Below, piece after piece: positions 54,760 to 63,028 of a stretch of 64,000 bases of DNA. Within the stretch, counting starts at the first letter, position 1. Every line of letters begins with the position of its first letter. Source of the DNA: Bradyrhizobium sp. CCBAU 51765. Lineage in GTDB: Bacteria; Pseudomonadota; Alphaproteobacteria; Rhizobiales; Xanthobacteraceae. The stretch lies in assembly GCF_015291725.1 (NCBI RefSeq), contig NZ_CP030038.1, forward strand, positions 7,243,001 to 7,307,000, written 5' to 3'. Both the position numbers and the translations under genes were made by a program. Under the pieces are notes generated by a model that ran no database searches, was not told where the DNA came from, and saw only the letters and a list, made by a program, of their open reading frames with translations.

Positions 54760-55050
54760 TCAATCCGCCACCTCGCCTGCAGCCACGACGGGGATCAGGC
54801 GACCCAATTCGTCGCGTTTATCGACAAGCCGCGCCTGAATACCTTTCAGCGTCACGCTCGAAAGCTTACACAACGTGCGGGCAGCGGACAGCCTGACCAT
54901 GACCCTACTGCGATTGATCCCGATCAGGTGACAGTCGCAATCATCGCGTCTCAGATTGGGTCGGATCTCTTCGATAGCGCCGCGAATGCGGCGCTCTCGG
55001 CCTGTCGCAATGGGCGACGATTGCCTCAGTTGTTCCGGTTGGGCCGGCAT
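54760..55050 (-). CDS. NifU C-terminal (Nfu)-like protein with incomplete CxxC
   Basis: 96-aa Nfu domain: RGAIEEIRPNLRRDDCDCHL, MVRLSAARTLCKLSSVTLKG, QARL. The usual cluster motif C-x2-C before the SSxVTLKxG stretch has lost its first Cys (ARTLCKLSS). It is NifU's third domain alone; the scaffold domain is absent. It lies between iscN and nifS. Confidence 0.8.
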   Translation of the reverse strand: MPAQPEQLRQSSPIATGRERRIRGAIEEIRPNLRRDDCDCHLIGINRSRVMVRLSAARTLCKLSSVTLKGIQARLVDKRDELGRLIPVVAAGEVAD

Positions 55051-55089
55051 GCTTCGATGTCCTCCTTATCAGCTGAACGATCTGTTTCA

Positions 55090-55410
55090 TCAGCCAAACG
55101 ATTTTCCGCACGAGCAGTTCGCGGTGGCGTTCGGGTTGTGAAACGTAAAGCCAGAACCCTCCAGTGCCATTACGAAATCGATGGTCGTCCCGATCAGATG
55201 CTCACGGCTCTTGTTATCGACGAACACCTTCAGCCCATCGCATTCGATCACGGCGTCGTCAGGATTCGGTTCTTCGACCAGACCCATCTTGTATTTGAAT
55301 CCATTGCAGCCGCCCGGTTCGATCATGACGCGCAGACCGCCGGTCGGGTGCGTCGACGATGAAATCGCGCTCTTGATTGCGTTCACTGCGCTGTGCGTCA
55401 GGTTGATCAC
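55090..55410 (-). CDS. iscN: HesB/IscA-type iron-sulfur carrier IscN
   Basis: 106-aa A-type carrier: IEPGGCNGFKYKMGLVEEP holds the first ligand Cys and NCSCGKSFG the C-terminal C-x-C. It delivers Fe-S clusters. First gene of the iscN-nifU-like-nifS-fixU operon, with a perfect sigma-54 promoter 37 bases upstream. Named after R. etli iscN, which also precedes nifU/nifS. Confidence 0.92.
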   Translation of the reverse strand: MINLTHSAVNAIKSAISSSTHPTGGLRVMIEPGGCNGFKYKMGLVEEPNPDDAVIECDGLKVFVDNKSREHLIGTTIDFVMALEGSGFTFHNPNATANCSCGKSFG

Positions 55411-55446
55411 GGCTTTCCCTCATCATCTTGGATCTAGCTGCTAGGG

Positions 55447-55461
55447 GCAAGTCACGTGCCA
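55447..55461 (-). promoter_or_regulatory. sigma-54 -24/-12 promoter of iscN-nifS operon
   Basis: Minus strand TGGCAC-GTGAC-TTGC, perfect; leader about 25 bases. Confidence 0.93.
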
Positions 55462-55521
55462 GCGCGCAGACGTTTGATGATGCTCACTTCTTTGAATCGC
55501 GACTGTGGTGTTGGAAACCGG

Positions 55522-55537
55522 TGTCGGGTTTCCGACA
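55522..55537. promoter_or_regulatory. shared NifA site between divergent promoters
   Basis: TGT-CGGGTTTCCG-ACA, about 60-75 bases from each of the two -24/-12 elements (55447 minus, 55610 plus). Confidence 0.8.
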
Positions 55538-55609
55538 AGGCTCCGTGAGCCGATGGCAGGCACTGACGCGTTTTCTTTTAAGTTACGGCGAAGGCCGCTA
55601 CGCATGGGA

Positions 55610-55625
55610 CGGCAAGCAATTTGCA
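55610..55625 (+). promoter_or_regulatory. sigma-54 promoter of the divergent gene
   Basis: cGGCAAGCAATTTGCA keeps GG-N10-GC; predicted leader about 46 bases to ATG 55682. Confidence 0.7.
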
Positions 55626-55681
55626 TCGCATCTAGCACCGGCCAAGGAGTCGGTGAAGAGTTTAGATCGAGGAAGAATTTA

Positions 55682-56272
55682 ATGACTGCAATCGAGAACA
55701 CCGCACTCGGCAGACTTGAGAAGGAGGGCCGCCTGCTCAATGCTGTACTCAAAGGCGGGACTACGAAGGCAGGCCGGTTCGGCTTCCGCGGCGACGTGGC
55801 ACTACAATTCCAGAATCAGGTCGCGGACGAGAAACGACCGCCAGACTATTCGATTGAGCAGGTGTTGACGATCGCGCAGGACGGCGAACGCACTATTCCG
55901 GTGCTGGCCGGCTACCTGCATTCCTTCGCCTATCTTGCTGACGTCGCAACCGTCCTTGACGGCGCCTTAAGCCCAACCGGCCGCTACTTCATGTTCTGCA
56001 ACAACATTGATTTACTGGCGAAGTACCGAGTGAAGATCGGTGATATTAGCTTTCACGTCCTACCGTGCGATGAATCCACGGTCTGGAAGGAGATGATGGA
56101 CCTGGTTGGGCTCAACAAGGACGACATCAAGAAGCTCGATCCGGGCGGCAAGCTTGATTACCTTCTCGATGCCGCAAGGGATCTCGACCTGTCCTGTGAG
56201 GAGATCTCGTACGACGACGGGCTAAAGAGGATGGAGCCTGTGAAAAACCGCAACGAGAACCGTCCGGTCTGA
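55682..56272 (+). CDS. uncharacterised NifA-linked protein, 196 aa
   Basis: Soluble alpha/beta protein. Notable are GRFGFRGDVALQFQNQV near the start, a run of moderate hydrophobicity (LAGYLHSFAYLADVATVLDG) and a charged C-terminus. No family recognised. Start at 55682 with ribosome site gagg; the frame is open to 55505. Divergent from iscN, with its own sigma-54 promoter and a common NifA site, so it is probably a nitrogen fixation gene. Confidence 0.7.
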   Translation: MTAIENTALGRLEKEGRLLNAVLKGGTTKAGRFGFRGDVALQFQNQVADEKRPPDYSIEQVLTIAQDGERTIPVLAGYLHSFAYLADVATVLDGALSPTGRYFMFCNNIDLLAKYRVKIGDISFHVLPCDESTVWKEMMDLVGLNKDDIKKLDPGGKLDYLLDAARDLDLSCEEISYDDGLKRMEPVKNRNENRPV

Positions 56273-56281
56273 GCGTGATCT

Positions 56282-56677
56282 TCAGTTGTTGGCCGATGCA
56301 TCCTCTTCGACAAGATGAACACCAGCGACGCAGATATCACCATCCAGAACTGCCAAGGCGATCGGGGTGAGCGCCCTACCTTGACATGGACCTTCGACGC
56401 ACCGGCCGGTGCCAAGTTCGAAGGTCGAACCATGCTTGCCACACATCAGCCTGATACCGTATGGATCGAGGAATTCGTTTCGCACCCAGTCCAAATTGAC
56501 GCCGTTGTGCGGGCATTTATTGGTGTAGCCAAGCACCTTTTTGCCCCAGCGCACCACAACGATGGACCACGGCCGGTGATTTCCGCGATCATCCACGGCC
56601 ATAAGATGGAATCCCATAGCTTGGCGGCTCGGAATGTCGTTAAAGCTGCAGATCGCGTAGACGGGATTTGGCTTCAT
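56282..56677 (-). CDS. Rieske-type [2Fe-2S] protein (second)
   Basis: 131-aa Rieske ferredoxin: ligands in KCPHNGVNLDW and LMCGKHGSTFEL. It is clearly related to the first Rieske protein at 46554 (shared GRCVEGPCQG / GMCIGGPCDG segment and LALAVLDGDICVAGV ending). Its stop is 9 bases from the stop of the convergent gene at 56272. It follows a 77-aa ORF directly (TAAATG). Confidence 0.9.
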   Translation of the reverse strand: MKPNPVYAICSFNDIPSRQAMGFHLMAVDDRGNHRPWSIVVVRWGKKVLGYTNKCPHNGVNLDWVRNEFLDPYGIRLMCGKHGSTFELGTGRCVEGPCQGRALTPIALAVLDGDICVAGVHLVEEDASANN

Positions 56678-56911
56678 TTATCGCCCATTCATTGCAAGAC
56701 GCTTTTCATTGTCGCTGTGCAAGCAACCTGCAAGAACCGTACAAGTGCCGGGCTGATAGTGTCTGTGGTAATCCAACGCGCAAGCCAGCCATTGCTGGCT
56801 CACCCAATTACCCGCGTAGTCCAGACCAATGAGTTCGACAATTTTGGACTTGCTGCCGTGTCCATGGCGGCCGCGCAGCTGCAGCTTTCGGGTCCAGGCC
56901 CTCTGCACCAT
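56678..56911 (-). CDS. small ORF preceding the second Rieske gene
   Basis: 77 aa (MVQRAWTRKLQLRGRHGHGS..., with KIVELIGLDYAGNWVSQQWL and two later Cys in GTCTVLAGCLH). No family recognised. Stop and the Rieske ATG are adjacent, so they are translationally coupled. True start may be further upstream. Confidence 0.5.
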   Translation of the reverse strand: MVQRAWTRKLQLRGRHGHGSKSKIVELIGLDYAGNWVSQQWLACALDYHRHYQPGTCTVLAGCLHSDNEKRLAMNGR

Positions 56912-57164
56912 TTGCCGGATAGCTACCTGCGGTGGCTGATCGTTGCTGCTCGTTGATGGTCACTCCGTAGGCAGCCCCGTTACGCCCCTCGGATCGCATC
57001 CCACCGCAGTTTCGTAAGCGCCTTCGGAGAAAGGCTGAACGACCGTTTCAGCCAACGGGGACGACGCAGCGAGCGTGCGCCCCCTTTGAAGCAAGGCCGT
57101 TGAGCCCGGGACAGAACGGTTAAATGTCCGTCATTTCAGGCCCGCTGCTGCTATTGCAGCGGAT

Positions 57165-58007
57165 TTACTCCATGTGCATCTCCCTAAGAGCGCGCTCCAA
57201 GTAAAATGAAGGGTCATCGTCCGATGAGTCCGTTTCGTAGCTTCTCTGAGGACCGAGATCACTGCCCCCATCTTTGGAAAGATACTTCGTAGGCTTGCCT
57301 ACCCGCTGCCACTCATCGTTCTCGTTCTTCGCCCACACATCGGGGCGCTGGTGAGGATCAAGCACCCAGTGGTTACGACCTACGGGAACAAAACCCATAT
57401 CCGCTAGACGAGGTTCCATGCCTGCTAGGGCCGGCCGCGACAAGATCAGTGGCTGGTCCCCGTCCTCTCGCAGTTGATGTTCTAGCAAGATATCGCCAGC
57501 GTTCTCGACAAGCGGATGAGTCACCCTAAGATCTACGACGGACGTGATATCGTTGCGCCCAAACTGCTGCTGAAAATGGTCTCCTTTAATCCGAGCCGGG
57601 CCTCCTACTCTTAGAAGCCCGACAATTTCGTCGCTCAACCGGTAGCTGTAAAATCGTGCTGTACTATTTGGATCGTCGTACGTGTTGGCGTAACTTCCAG
57701 CAACCGTTGCTGCGCGCTCAGCCTTTTGGGAGACGAAGTCCGAGTACTCTCCTGGATTCTCGGCGATGTGCCTGATATCATTGCGCAAGACTCTCTCAAC
57801 TCCGCGCAAAAAGGAGTCTCGGTCGATCTCTCTAATGGGCGGTTCGGAAGCGAGAGAGTATGACGCCGCTGGTTCGGATGATGACCCACCTCGCTCCATT
57901 CCTGCAACTGTTTCCGCAAACCGGGGACTATGTCCCGCTTCTGACGAATCGTCAGTTTGGTTACCGGTTGTAAACTGGCTGGATGAGCCAACGCTTCTGC
58001 CATACAT
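57165..58007 (-). CDS. nopP: type III effector NopP
   Basis: 280-aa protein matching NopP length and character: MYGRSVGSSSQ start, Ser/Gly-rich polar N-terminus without signal peptide, then the conserved body (IREIDRDSFLRGVERVLRND, HPLVENAGDILLEHQLREDG, GMEPRLADMGFVPVGRNHW). Secreted into the plant by T3SS. A tts box lies 77 bases upstream. It lies among nif genes, about 41 kb from the T3SS cluster. A broken relative is at 16634-17306. NopP name is by my recognition, not a search. Confidence 0.78.
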   Translation of the reverse strand: MYGRSVGSSSQFTTGNQTDDSSEAGHSPRFAETVAGMERGGSSSEPAASYSLASEPPIREIDRDSFLRGVERVLRNDIRHIAENPGEYSDFVSQKAERAATVAGSYANTYDDPNSTARFYSYRLSDEIVGLLRVGGPARIKGDHFQQQFGRNDITSVVDLRVTHPLVENAGDILLEHQLREDGDQPLILSRPALAGMEPRLADMGFVPVGRNHWVLDPHQRPDVWAKNENDEWQRVGKPTKYLSKDGGSDLGPQRSYETDSSDDDPSFYLERALREMHME

Positions 58008-58084
58008 GAGAGCGCTCTCCTATCGGCAAAGTTGCACGCAACTGAGCTCGTGCCGTGCAAGCTCTGTTGCTAGGATAGGATTCC

Positions 58085-58103
58085 TAGCTGACCACAACCC
58101 GAC
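58085..58103 (-). promoter_or_regulatory. tts box for nopP
   Basis: Minus strand GTCGGGTTGTGGTCAGCTA keeps both half sites and the spacing seen in the nolB box. Confidence 0.75.
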
Positions 58104-58488
58104 AAAAATACCCTGCGCTTCGGCGTGACTACCTCTGCGCGTGAGTTACAAATGTCGCTGCGACAAGCCGCGATCTGTGGGTAGAATCGCACGTAAGATC
58201 GCCGGCTGCCGATCCGTCACAGAGACCGACGTCTAATGATGATGACTCGCAGATTCCCTATCAGCAGATGGGTACCAGGCTAGCGCTGCGGGAGGCGCGA
58301 CTCGCCTTCCACGAATAAGCAGACCTTGAAGAGGAGTGGTTTGTGAGCAGCGGCTGTTGTATCGGCATAACATAGCTGGCCCCACCCAATCGAGATCCTT
58401 GCGCGGTTCTCACCATGAGTTCACCTGATCAAAATTGCACCTTTCCTCACCTATATCTCGCCTGCCGCGACAGGACGAGTGTGTTCAC
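58104..58488. other. gap between nopP tts box and fdxB
   Basis: 385 bases with no gene recognised. Confidence 0.4.
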
Positions 58489-58785
58489 TCACGCCGCTTC
58501 AGGTATAGCTGATGTGTGAGTCTGGCAGTTGGCCGGGCAAACCCTGGCGCATGCACCGCAGCCAATGCAGGCGCCTTGATCATTCAGAACCATGACCTTC
58601 TTTTCGATCTCATCGTCGTTGTCATCGAGGTTGACAAATTCGCCATCCTCGCTGATTCCTTTCAACGTCATGACATCACGGCCGCAAACTTTGAAACAGC
58701 GACCACAGCCGATGCACTTCTTGGCATCGATCGAGATCAGGTATTGTGGCGTCCAATCGCGTCCGTCTCGTGTTTGAAACGACAT
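58489..58785 (-). CDS. fdxB: nif-specific ferredoxin FdxB
   Basis: 98-aa ferredoxin III: first 4Fe-4S motif CIGCGRCFKVCGRDV, second CIGCGACARVCPANC, separated by an acidic insert (DDNDDEIEKKV). It is the last gene of the nifEN-X cluster on this strand, 11 bases after the CCE_0567-type gene. Confidence 0.95.
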   Translation of the reverse strand: MSFQTRDGRDWTPQYLISIDAKKCIGCGRCFKVCGRDVMTLKGISEDGEFVNLDDNDDEIEKKVMVLNDQGACIGCGACARVCPANCQTHTSAIPEAA

Positions 58786-58796
58786 GCGTTGCCCCT

Positions 58797-58997
58797 TTAA
58801 GTTTTTTCAAGCGCCTTCAAGTCGAGGCCCTTCCGCTCAAGTTCGGCATAGGCATCGTACGCCTTCTGCGCCACCAGCATGATCGAGGTCCAGTTGATGG
58901 GTAATTCTTCGGAAAGGTCGTGCAGATCCATCTTCGCCTGTATCGCCTTCGCCGACACCTTCCTTAGTTCCGCCTTCAATGTTTCACGATCGCTCAT
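58797..58997 (-). CDS. CCE_0567-family (DUF683) metalloprotein
   Basis: 66-aa helical-hairpin protein (ETLKAELRKVSAKAIQAKMD ... LPINWTSIMLVAQKAYDAYA), the family that accompanies nifX and DUF269 in many diazotrophs. Start MSDRE at 58997, overlapping the upstream stop by four bases. Confidence 0.88.
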   Translation of the reverse strand: MSDRETLKAELRKVSAKAIQAKMDLHDLSEELPINWTSIMLVAQKAYDAYAELERKGLDLKALEKT

Positions 58998-59470
58998 GAG
59001 TATCCCCAATAGTTTGCCACGTCCGGAAATTTCCGAATCAAGTCGATTCCGTCGCTGACGTACTTGTCGCCCTCCTGCGCGAGCTTTACGAAATTATCAA
59101 ATCCGAAGCGATGGACGTCGCGCAGCTGCTTGTTCACGGCGATCAGCCGACCTGAGATGAGCACCATGCGGCCGAATCCTTCATGATGCAGATCCAGAAT
59201 CGGCTGGATCATCCCGCCGGTCTCCTTCTCGATCGAGAGCGCGACCGCATCGAAGAACAGCTTAAGCCGCCACAGTGTATCGGAATCGGGATCACCGATA
59301 ATCGGCAATGCGCGCCTTTTCTGCTTATCCAGGATATAGGGTTCGAGCAGGTCAAGATCACTCTTCGCCTCCCAGGCTCCGTTGGTATCCTGAGCACGCC
59401 AAATCTTGATCAACTCCTTGAGAAACGGCGCGTCGACGGCGCTGCCCTGTTGCTCTATTTTTGCGGTCAT
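58994..59470 (-). CDS. NifX-associated protein (DUF269)
   Basis: 158-aa protein: FLKELIKIWRAQDTNGAWEA, ALPIIGDPDSDTLWRLKLFF and HHEGFGRMVLISGRLIAVNK fit DUF269. Always next to nifX in diazotrophs; probably assists FeMo-co transfer. Follows nifX by 6 bases. Confidence 0.92.
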   Translation of the reverse strand: MTAKIEQQGSAVDAPFLKELIKIWRAQDTNGAWEAKSDLDLLEPYILDKQKRRALPIIGDPDSDTLWRLKLFFDAVALSIEKETGGMIQPILDLHHEGFGRMVLISGRLIAVNKQLRDVHRFGFDNFVKLAQEGDKYVSDGIDLIRKFPDVANYWGYS

Positions 59471-59476
59471 ATCACC

Positions 59477-59872
59477 TCATTCGTCGAACTCGAACGTACG
59501 CCCTCGGTCCTTTGCCATGGCCTTGCGTAGCCAGGGAGGTGGCGTGCCCTTCAGTACGCGCTCGAGTTTTTCGAGCAACACCAGAATGCTTTCTGGCTTG
59601 TCCACCTTGATAGGATGGATCTTGTTGGCCACCACTCGCGCAGCCCCGGCACCACCAATGGCGGCGACGTAAAGGATTGCGCAATCCTTGATCGCCTCGA
59701 TCTTCGGCGCCAACTTGTCGTCGTTGCCGTCTTCCTTTAGATCGCCCTCAAACTCGATCGCTTTGAGAAGCACGTGCCCTCCAGGCGTGACATCGTAGAT
59801 TGCGATATTCTTTGCCCAACCAAAATGGGCGTCGACTCGTTTCAGGTCCTGAGTGGCAAACGCGACCTTCAT
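59477..59872 (-). CDS. nifX: FeMo-cofactor carrier NifX
   Basis: 131-aa dinitrogenase cofactor-binding fold (KVAFATQDLKRVDAHFGWAK; LYVAAIGGAGAARVVANKIH). Carries NifB-co/VK-cluster between NifB and NifEN. The ATG at 59872 overlaps the nifN stop by four bases. Confidence 0.95.
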   Translation of the reverse strand: MKVAFATQDLKRVDAHFGWAKNIAIYDVTPGGHVLLKAIEFEGDLKEDGNDDKLAPKIEAIKDCAILYVAAIGGAGAARVVANKIHPIKVDKPESILVLLEKLERVLKGTPPPWLRKAMAKDRGRTFEFDE

Positions 59873-61278
59873 CCAATCGACCCCGCAGCCGCGCCGGTGG
59901 AGCTGCGATAGCCCGAGCAAAGTGGCAGCCGGGACGCAGTCCGCCACTTATCGGGCGTAGGCCGATCGTTTTCCTCGCGGTGCGCGATCACGAGGTTGGC
60001 GATTTCAAAGATCAGATTGCGGGTACCACGATAGCCCACGGATAGTTGGTGTCCCGCACCAAGTCGATCGAACATCGGAAAACCCGTGCGATAGAAAGGC
60101 AATTTCAGCCGAGCCGCCGCTTGCCTGCCATGCGAATGCGTGATCAAGAGGTCGCAATGGTGTGTTTTGGCAAGCCCTTCCAGATCCTCGAGATCGCCAA
60201 TGAGTACCTCGTTGGTCTTGATCCGCTCGATCACCTCCGACTGAGTGGTCGTCACGACCGCTGTCACCTGCGCGCCCATGTCGTGCAGCATGCCGGACAG
60301 ATCGAACAGAAGATCTGGCTCGGCGCCGATAGCAACTTTGCGACCGCCAATATGGAAATGTGCGTCCAGCATTGCATCGGCGAGCTGACCGCGCTGGCGC
60401 CGATATTTCAAGGGTATGGGGCGGCCGCTGATCTCGCTCAGGAAGGTCATGAATTCGTCGCTCGGACAGAGACCACACAGCCGCTCGAAGACACGAAAAG
60501 GCACGCCGGTTTTGACCTGCATGACCTCTGCCGCACGCTGCATCTGCGCCCCGATTGCAATCGTCCATCCGGCGCGCCCCATGCTCGCAATTTCGTCGAC
60601 GCCGATGCCGCCGGTGGTCGTTGGCGTATACTCATCGGGGATATGCCCATCGAGCGATCCGGCCAGGTCAGGGAGGAAGGACGGGCACAAGCCGAAATCC
60701 TCCACTATGGCGCGGAGTTCATCAATGTCGCCGGGCGTCAGGTGACATCCTGGCAGAACATTCACTTTCAATGGGTCCCTCAGGCCATTGGCGCTGGGCC
60801 CTTCCACCAGCACCTCCACAATGCGTGCCACAGCCTTCTCCCACCCGTCCTGAAACGCGCCCTTGAAATCAGGCGTCGAGACATACACCATTGGCAACTT
60901 TGCGAGTGGCGGGTGCTTGTTGCGGATTAGCTTGAGGTAGGCATCCACATCGTCGCCATTGGTCTCGGTGACACCGGTCGAGCAGATACCGATGACCTTT
61001 GGCTTGGTACGGTTGTAGATGTTCAGTATCGCCTGCTCGAGATTCTCATAACCGCCGAGTACGGTCGCGACCTCGCTCATCGCCGTGGTCTGCAGCGGTA
61101 CTGCCTCTTTGAAATGCCGGACGAAGAGCGTGAGCCCGAAGGATGTGCATCCCTGGGAGCCGTGCAGAAGCGGCATCGCCCCGCGCAGCCCCATGAAGGC
61201 GAATGCGCCGCCGATCGGCTGACTCATCTTCAGCGGGTTGACAGCGCAGGCTTTCGTCGGCGCCGTGACGATGGCCAT
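59869..61278 (-). CDS. nifN: FeMo-cofactor scaffold NifN
   Basis: 469-aa NifN, beta-like chain of the NifEN scaffold: QPIGGAFAFMGLRGAMPLLH, HGSQGCTSFGLTLFVRHFKE, GYENLEQAILN, LLITHSHGRQAAARLKLPFY. Lies 9 bases after nifE. Confidence 0.97.
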   Translation of the reverse strand: MAIVTAPTKACAVNPLKMSQPIGGAFAFMGLRGAMPLLHGSQGCTSFGLTLFVRHFKEAVPLQTTAMSEVATVLGGYENLEQAILNIYNRTKPKVIGICSTGVTETNGDDVDAYLKLIRNKHPPLAKLPMVYVSTPDFKGAFQDGWEKAVARIVEVLVEGPSANGLRDPLKVNVLPGCHLTPGDIDELRAIVEDFGLCPSFLPDLAGSLDGHIPDEYTPTTTGGIGVDEIASMGRAGWTIAIGAQMQRAAEVMQVKTGVPFRVFERLCGLCPSDEFMTFLSEISGRPIPLKYRRQRGQLADAMLDAHFHIGGRKVAIGAEPDLLFDLSGMLHDMGAQVTAVVTTTQSEVIERIKTNEVLIGDLEDLEGLAKTHHCDLLITHSHGRQAAARLKLPFYRTGFPMFDRLGAGHQLSVGYRGTRNLIFEIANLVIAHREENDRPTPDKWRTASRLPLCSGYRSSTGAAAGSIG

Positions 61279-61287
61279 GACGCCTCC

Positions 61288-62934
61288 CTATTCTGCGGCC
61301 TGTCGCATGGCAGATGGCTCGGACACCAAGATACCTTCGATGCGTCTCTGGCAGCAGCCACCGGCCGCATTGGTATGCTCTCTCACCGCTGCGACGCTCC
61401 TCAGGCCGTGCGCGTAGATTGCATCCTCAATCGTGCCCAAATCGACCGCGTTACACACGCAGATCTTCCTCGCGCGGCGCGCGGTTTCGGCGAGCGCCGG
61501 ATCGCAGGCGATCGCGGCCACGGGCGATTGCATCTGCTCCATCGCCTTGGCCAATACATCCCATGGGGCCGGTCGACGTAGCTGCTCCCACATCGGACTC
61601 GAGAGTGACTTATCGATCTCCTCCACCAGCTTGACCATTCCGACATAGCCCATATAGGCGTGGCAACGCTCCTGATTGATATCGAGCCATGGCATCGCCG
61701 CTTTCAGCGCGACGAACTGCGACTTGCCGCCCGATAGCATGATGTCCGCTTTTGCGTCCTTTAACATCTTAAACATCTCGCGCGGCGTCATGTCCTCAAT
61801 CATGTGGGCGTCCTGCCCCATGAGCTCCTTGATGCGCTCCTTGTCTTTCCCGGTTGATTTCTTGACGCTGGTTCCGACTAACTCAAGCCCAGATTCCTGG
61901 AGTGCCGCAACGATCGACCATGACTTGACGCCGCCGGTAATCAATAAAGCCTTCTTGCCTTCGAATCGTGGCTTGTACGGCCCTATCGCAGCCCGGGCCC
62001 ACGCTTCCTCGCGCGCGATCACCGATTCAGTGCGCCCGAGCAGATCTGCAGGCGCACCGCGCTCAACCAATAAGCGGGCAAGCTGACGCAGCGATACGCT
62101 CGAATCTTGAATACCGTAGAACGCCCCCTCGAAGAACGGAATCCCGTAGCGTTGCTCCATCTTGCGTGCGACGTTGATCATGGACTTTGAGCACACCAAC
62201 ATCGCCGCCCGCGCGCGATGGGCTGAAGCGACTTCGCGATACTTGCCATCGCCGGAGATGCAGGAGAGAATCCGTATTCCAAGTTCGTCTAGCAGTGGCT
62301 TCACTTGCCAGAGCTCTCCCGAAAGGTTGTATTCTCCGATCAGGTTGATATCGTACGGGGTGGTGTAGTCTGGCTCTTGCGTCCCGATCACATAGTCGAG
62401 CAACGCCTCGCCGGCGAGCTTGTTACCGAGGTTCTTCGAGCCGACGAAGCCCGGGGAATTGATCGGGATCACCGGCTTTGCGAACCTTTGAGATGCGGCC
62501 TTACAGACTGCGTTGATATCGTCGCCAATCATCGCCGGGATGCAGGTTTGATAGACGAAGATCGCGGGCGGGTCGCACTTGTCGATGATCTCCTTGATCG
62601 CTTTGCAGAGCCGCTTCTCGCCTCCGAATACAATATCGGTTTCGCTCAAATCGGTTGTGAACGAGGTGCGCCACAGATTCGAGCCTGACGACGCCGCGCC
62701 GCGATTGTCCCAGGAATTCCCTTCGCACGCGATCGGACCATGCACCAAGTGAGCGACATCGGTGAACGGCTGTAGCGCAACCTTGGCGCCATCGAAAGCA
62801 CAGCCGCCCGCAGCGCTACCCGGCTGCAGTTGCTTGGTGCAGCCGTTCTTGCGTTCAGCCTCCGACTTACTGCCGTTCTTGGCGCAGCCCGGCTCGTCAA
62901 AAATATTCTGGACCGTGGCCGCTAGTGATCTCAT
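61288..62934 (-). CDS. nifE: FeMo-cofactor scaffold NifE
   Basis: 548-aa NifE, alpha-like chain of NifEN: GGCAFDGAKVALQPFTDVAH, HLVHGPIACEGNSWDNRGA, SDTDIVFGGEKRL-like stretch, with cluster cysteines in these blocks. The C-terminal ~70 residues (CDPALAETARRARKICVCNA, HTNAAGGCCQRRIEG) form the NifE-specific Cys-rich extension related to the BFD ferredoxin fold. Confidence 0.97.
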   Translation of the reverse strand: MRSLAATVQNIFDEPGCAKNGSKSEAERKNGCTKQLQPGSAAGGCAFDGAKVALQPFTDVAHLVHGPIACEGNSWDNRGAASSGSNLWRTSFTTDLSETDIVFGGEKRLCKAIKEIIDKCDPPAIFVYQTCIPAMIGDDINAVCKAASQRFAKPVIPINSPGFVGSKNLGNKLAGEALLDYVIGTQEPDYTTPYDINLIGEYNLSGELWQVKPLLDELGIRILSCISGDGKYREVASAHRARAAMLVCSKSMINVARKMEQRYGIPFFEGAFYGIQDSSVSLRQLARLLVERGAPADLLGRTESVIAREEAWARAAIGPYKPRFEGKKALLITGGVKSWSIVAALQESGLELVGTSVKKSTGKDKERIKELMGQDAHMIEDMTPREMFKMLKDAKADIMLSGGKSQFVALKAAMPWLDINQERCHAYMGYVGMVKLVEEIDKSLSSPMWEQLRRPAPWDVLAKAMEQMQSPVAAIACDPALAETARRARKICVCNAVDLGTIEDAIYAHGLRSVAAVREHTNAAGGCCQRRIEGILVSEPSAMRQAAE

Positions 62935-62985
62935 CCTTTTTTCCTCTCAGCGCAAACTAATTGCATGGTCAACGGTCATGTGCTT

Positions 62986-63012
62986 GTGCCATCGCAGTTA
63001 TTGCGATGGCAC
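62986..63012 (-). other. intercistronic hairpin nifK-nifE
   Basis: Perfect 11-bp stem GTGCCATCGCA/TGCGATGGCAC with a 5-nt loop, 16 bases after the nifK stop. No U-run. Confidence 0.8.
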
Positions 63013-63028
63013 GCGACACGGTCGCTCA

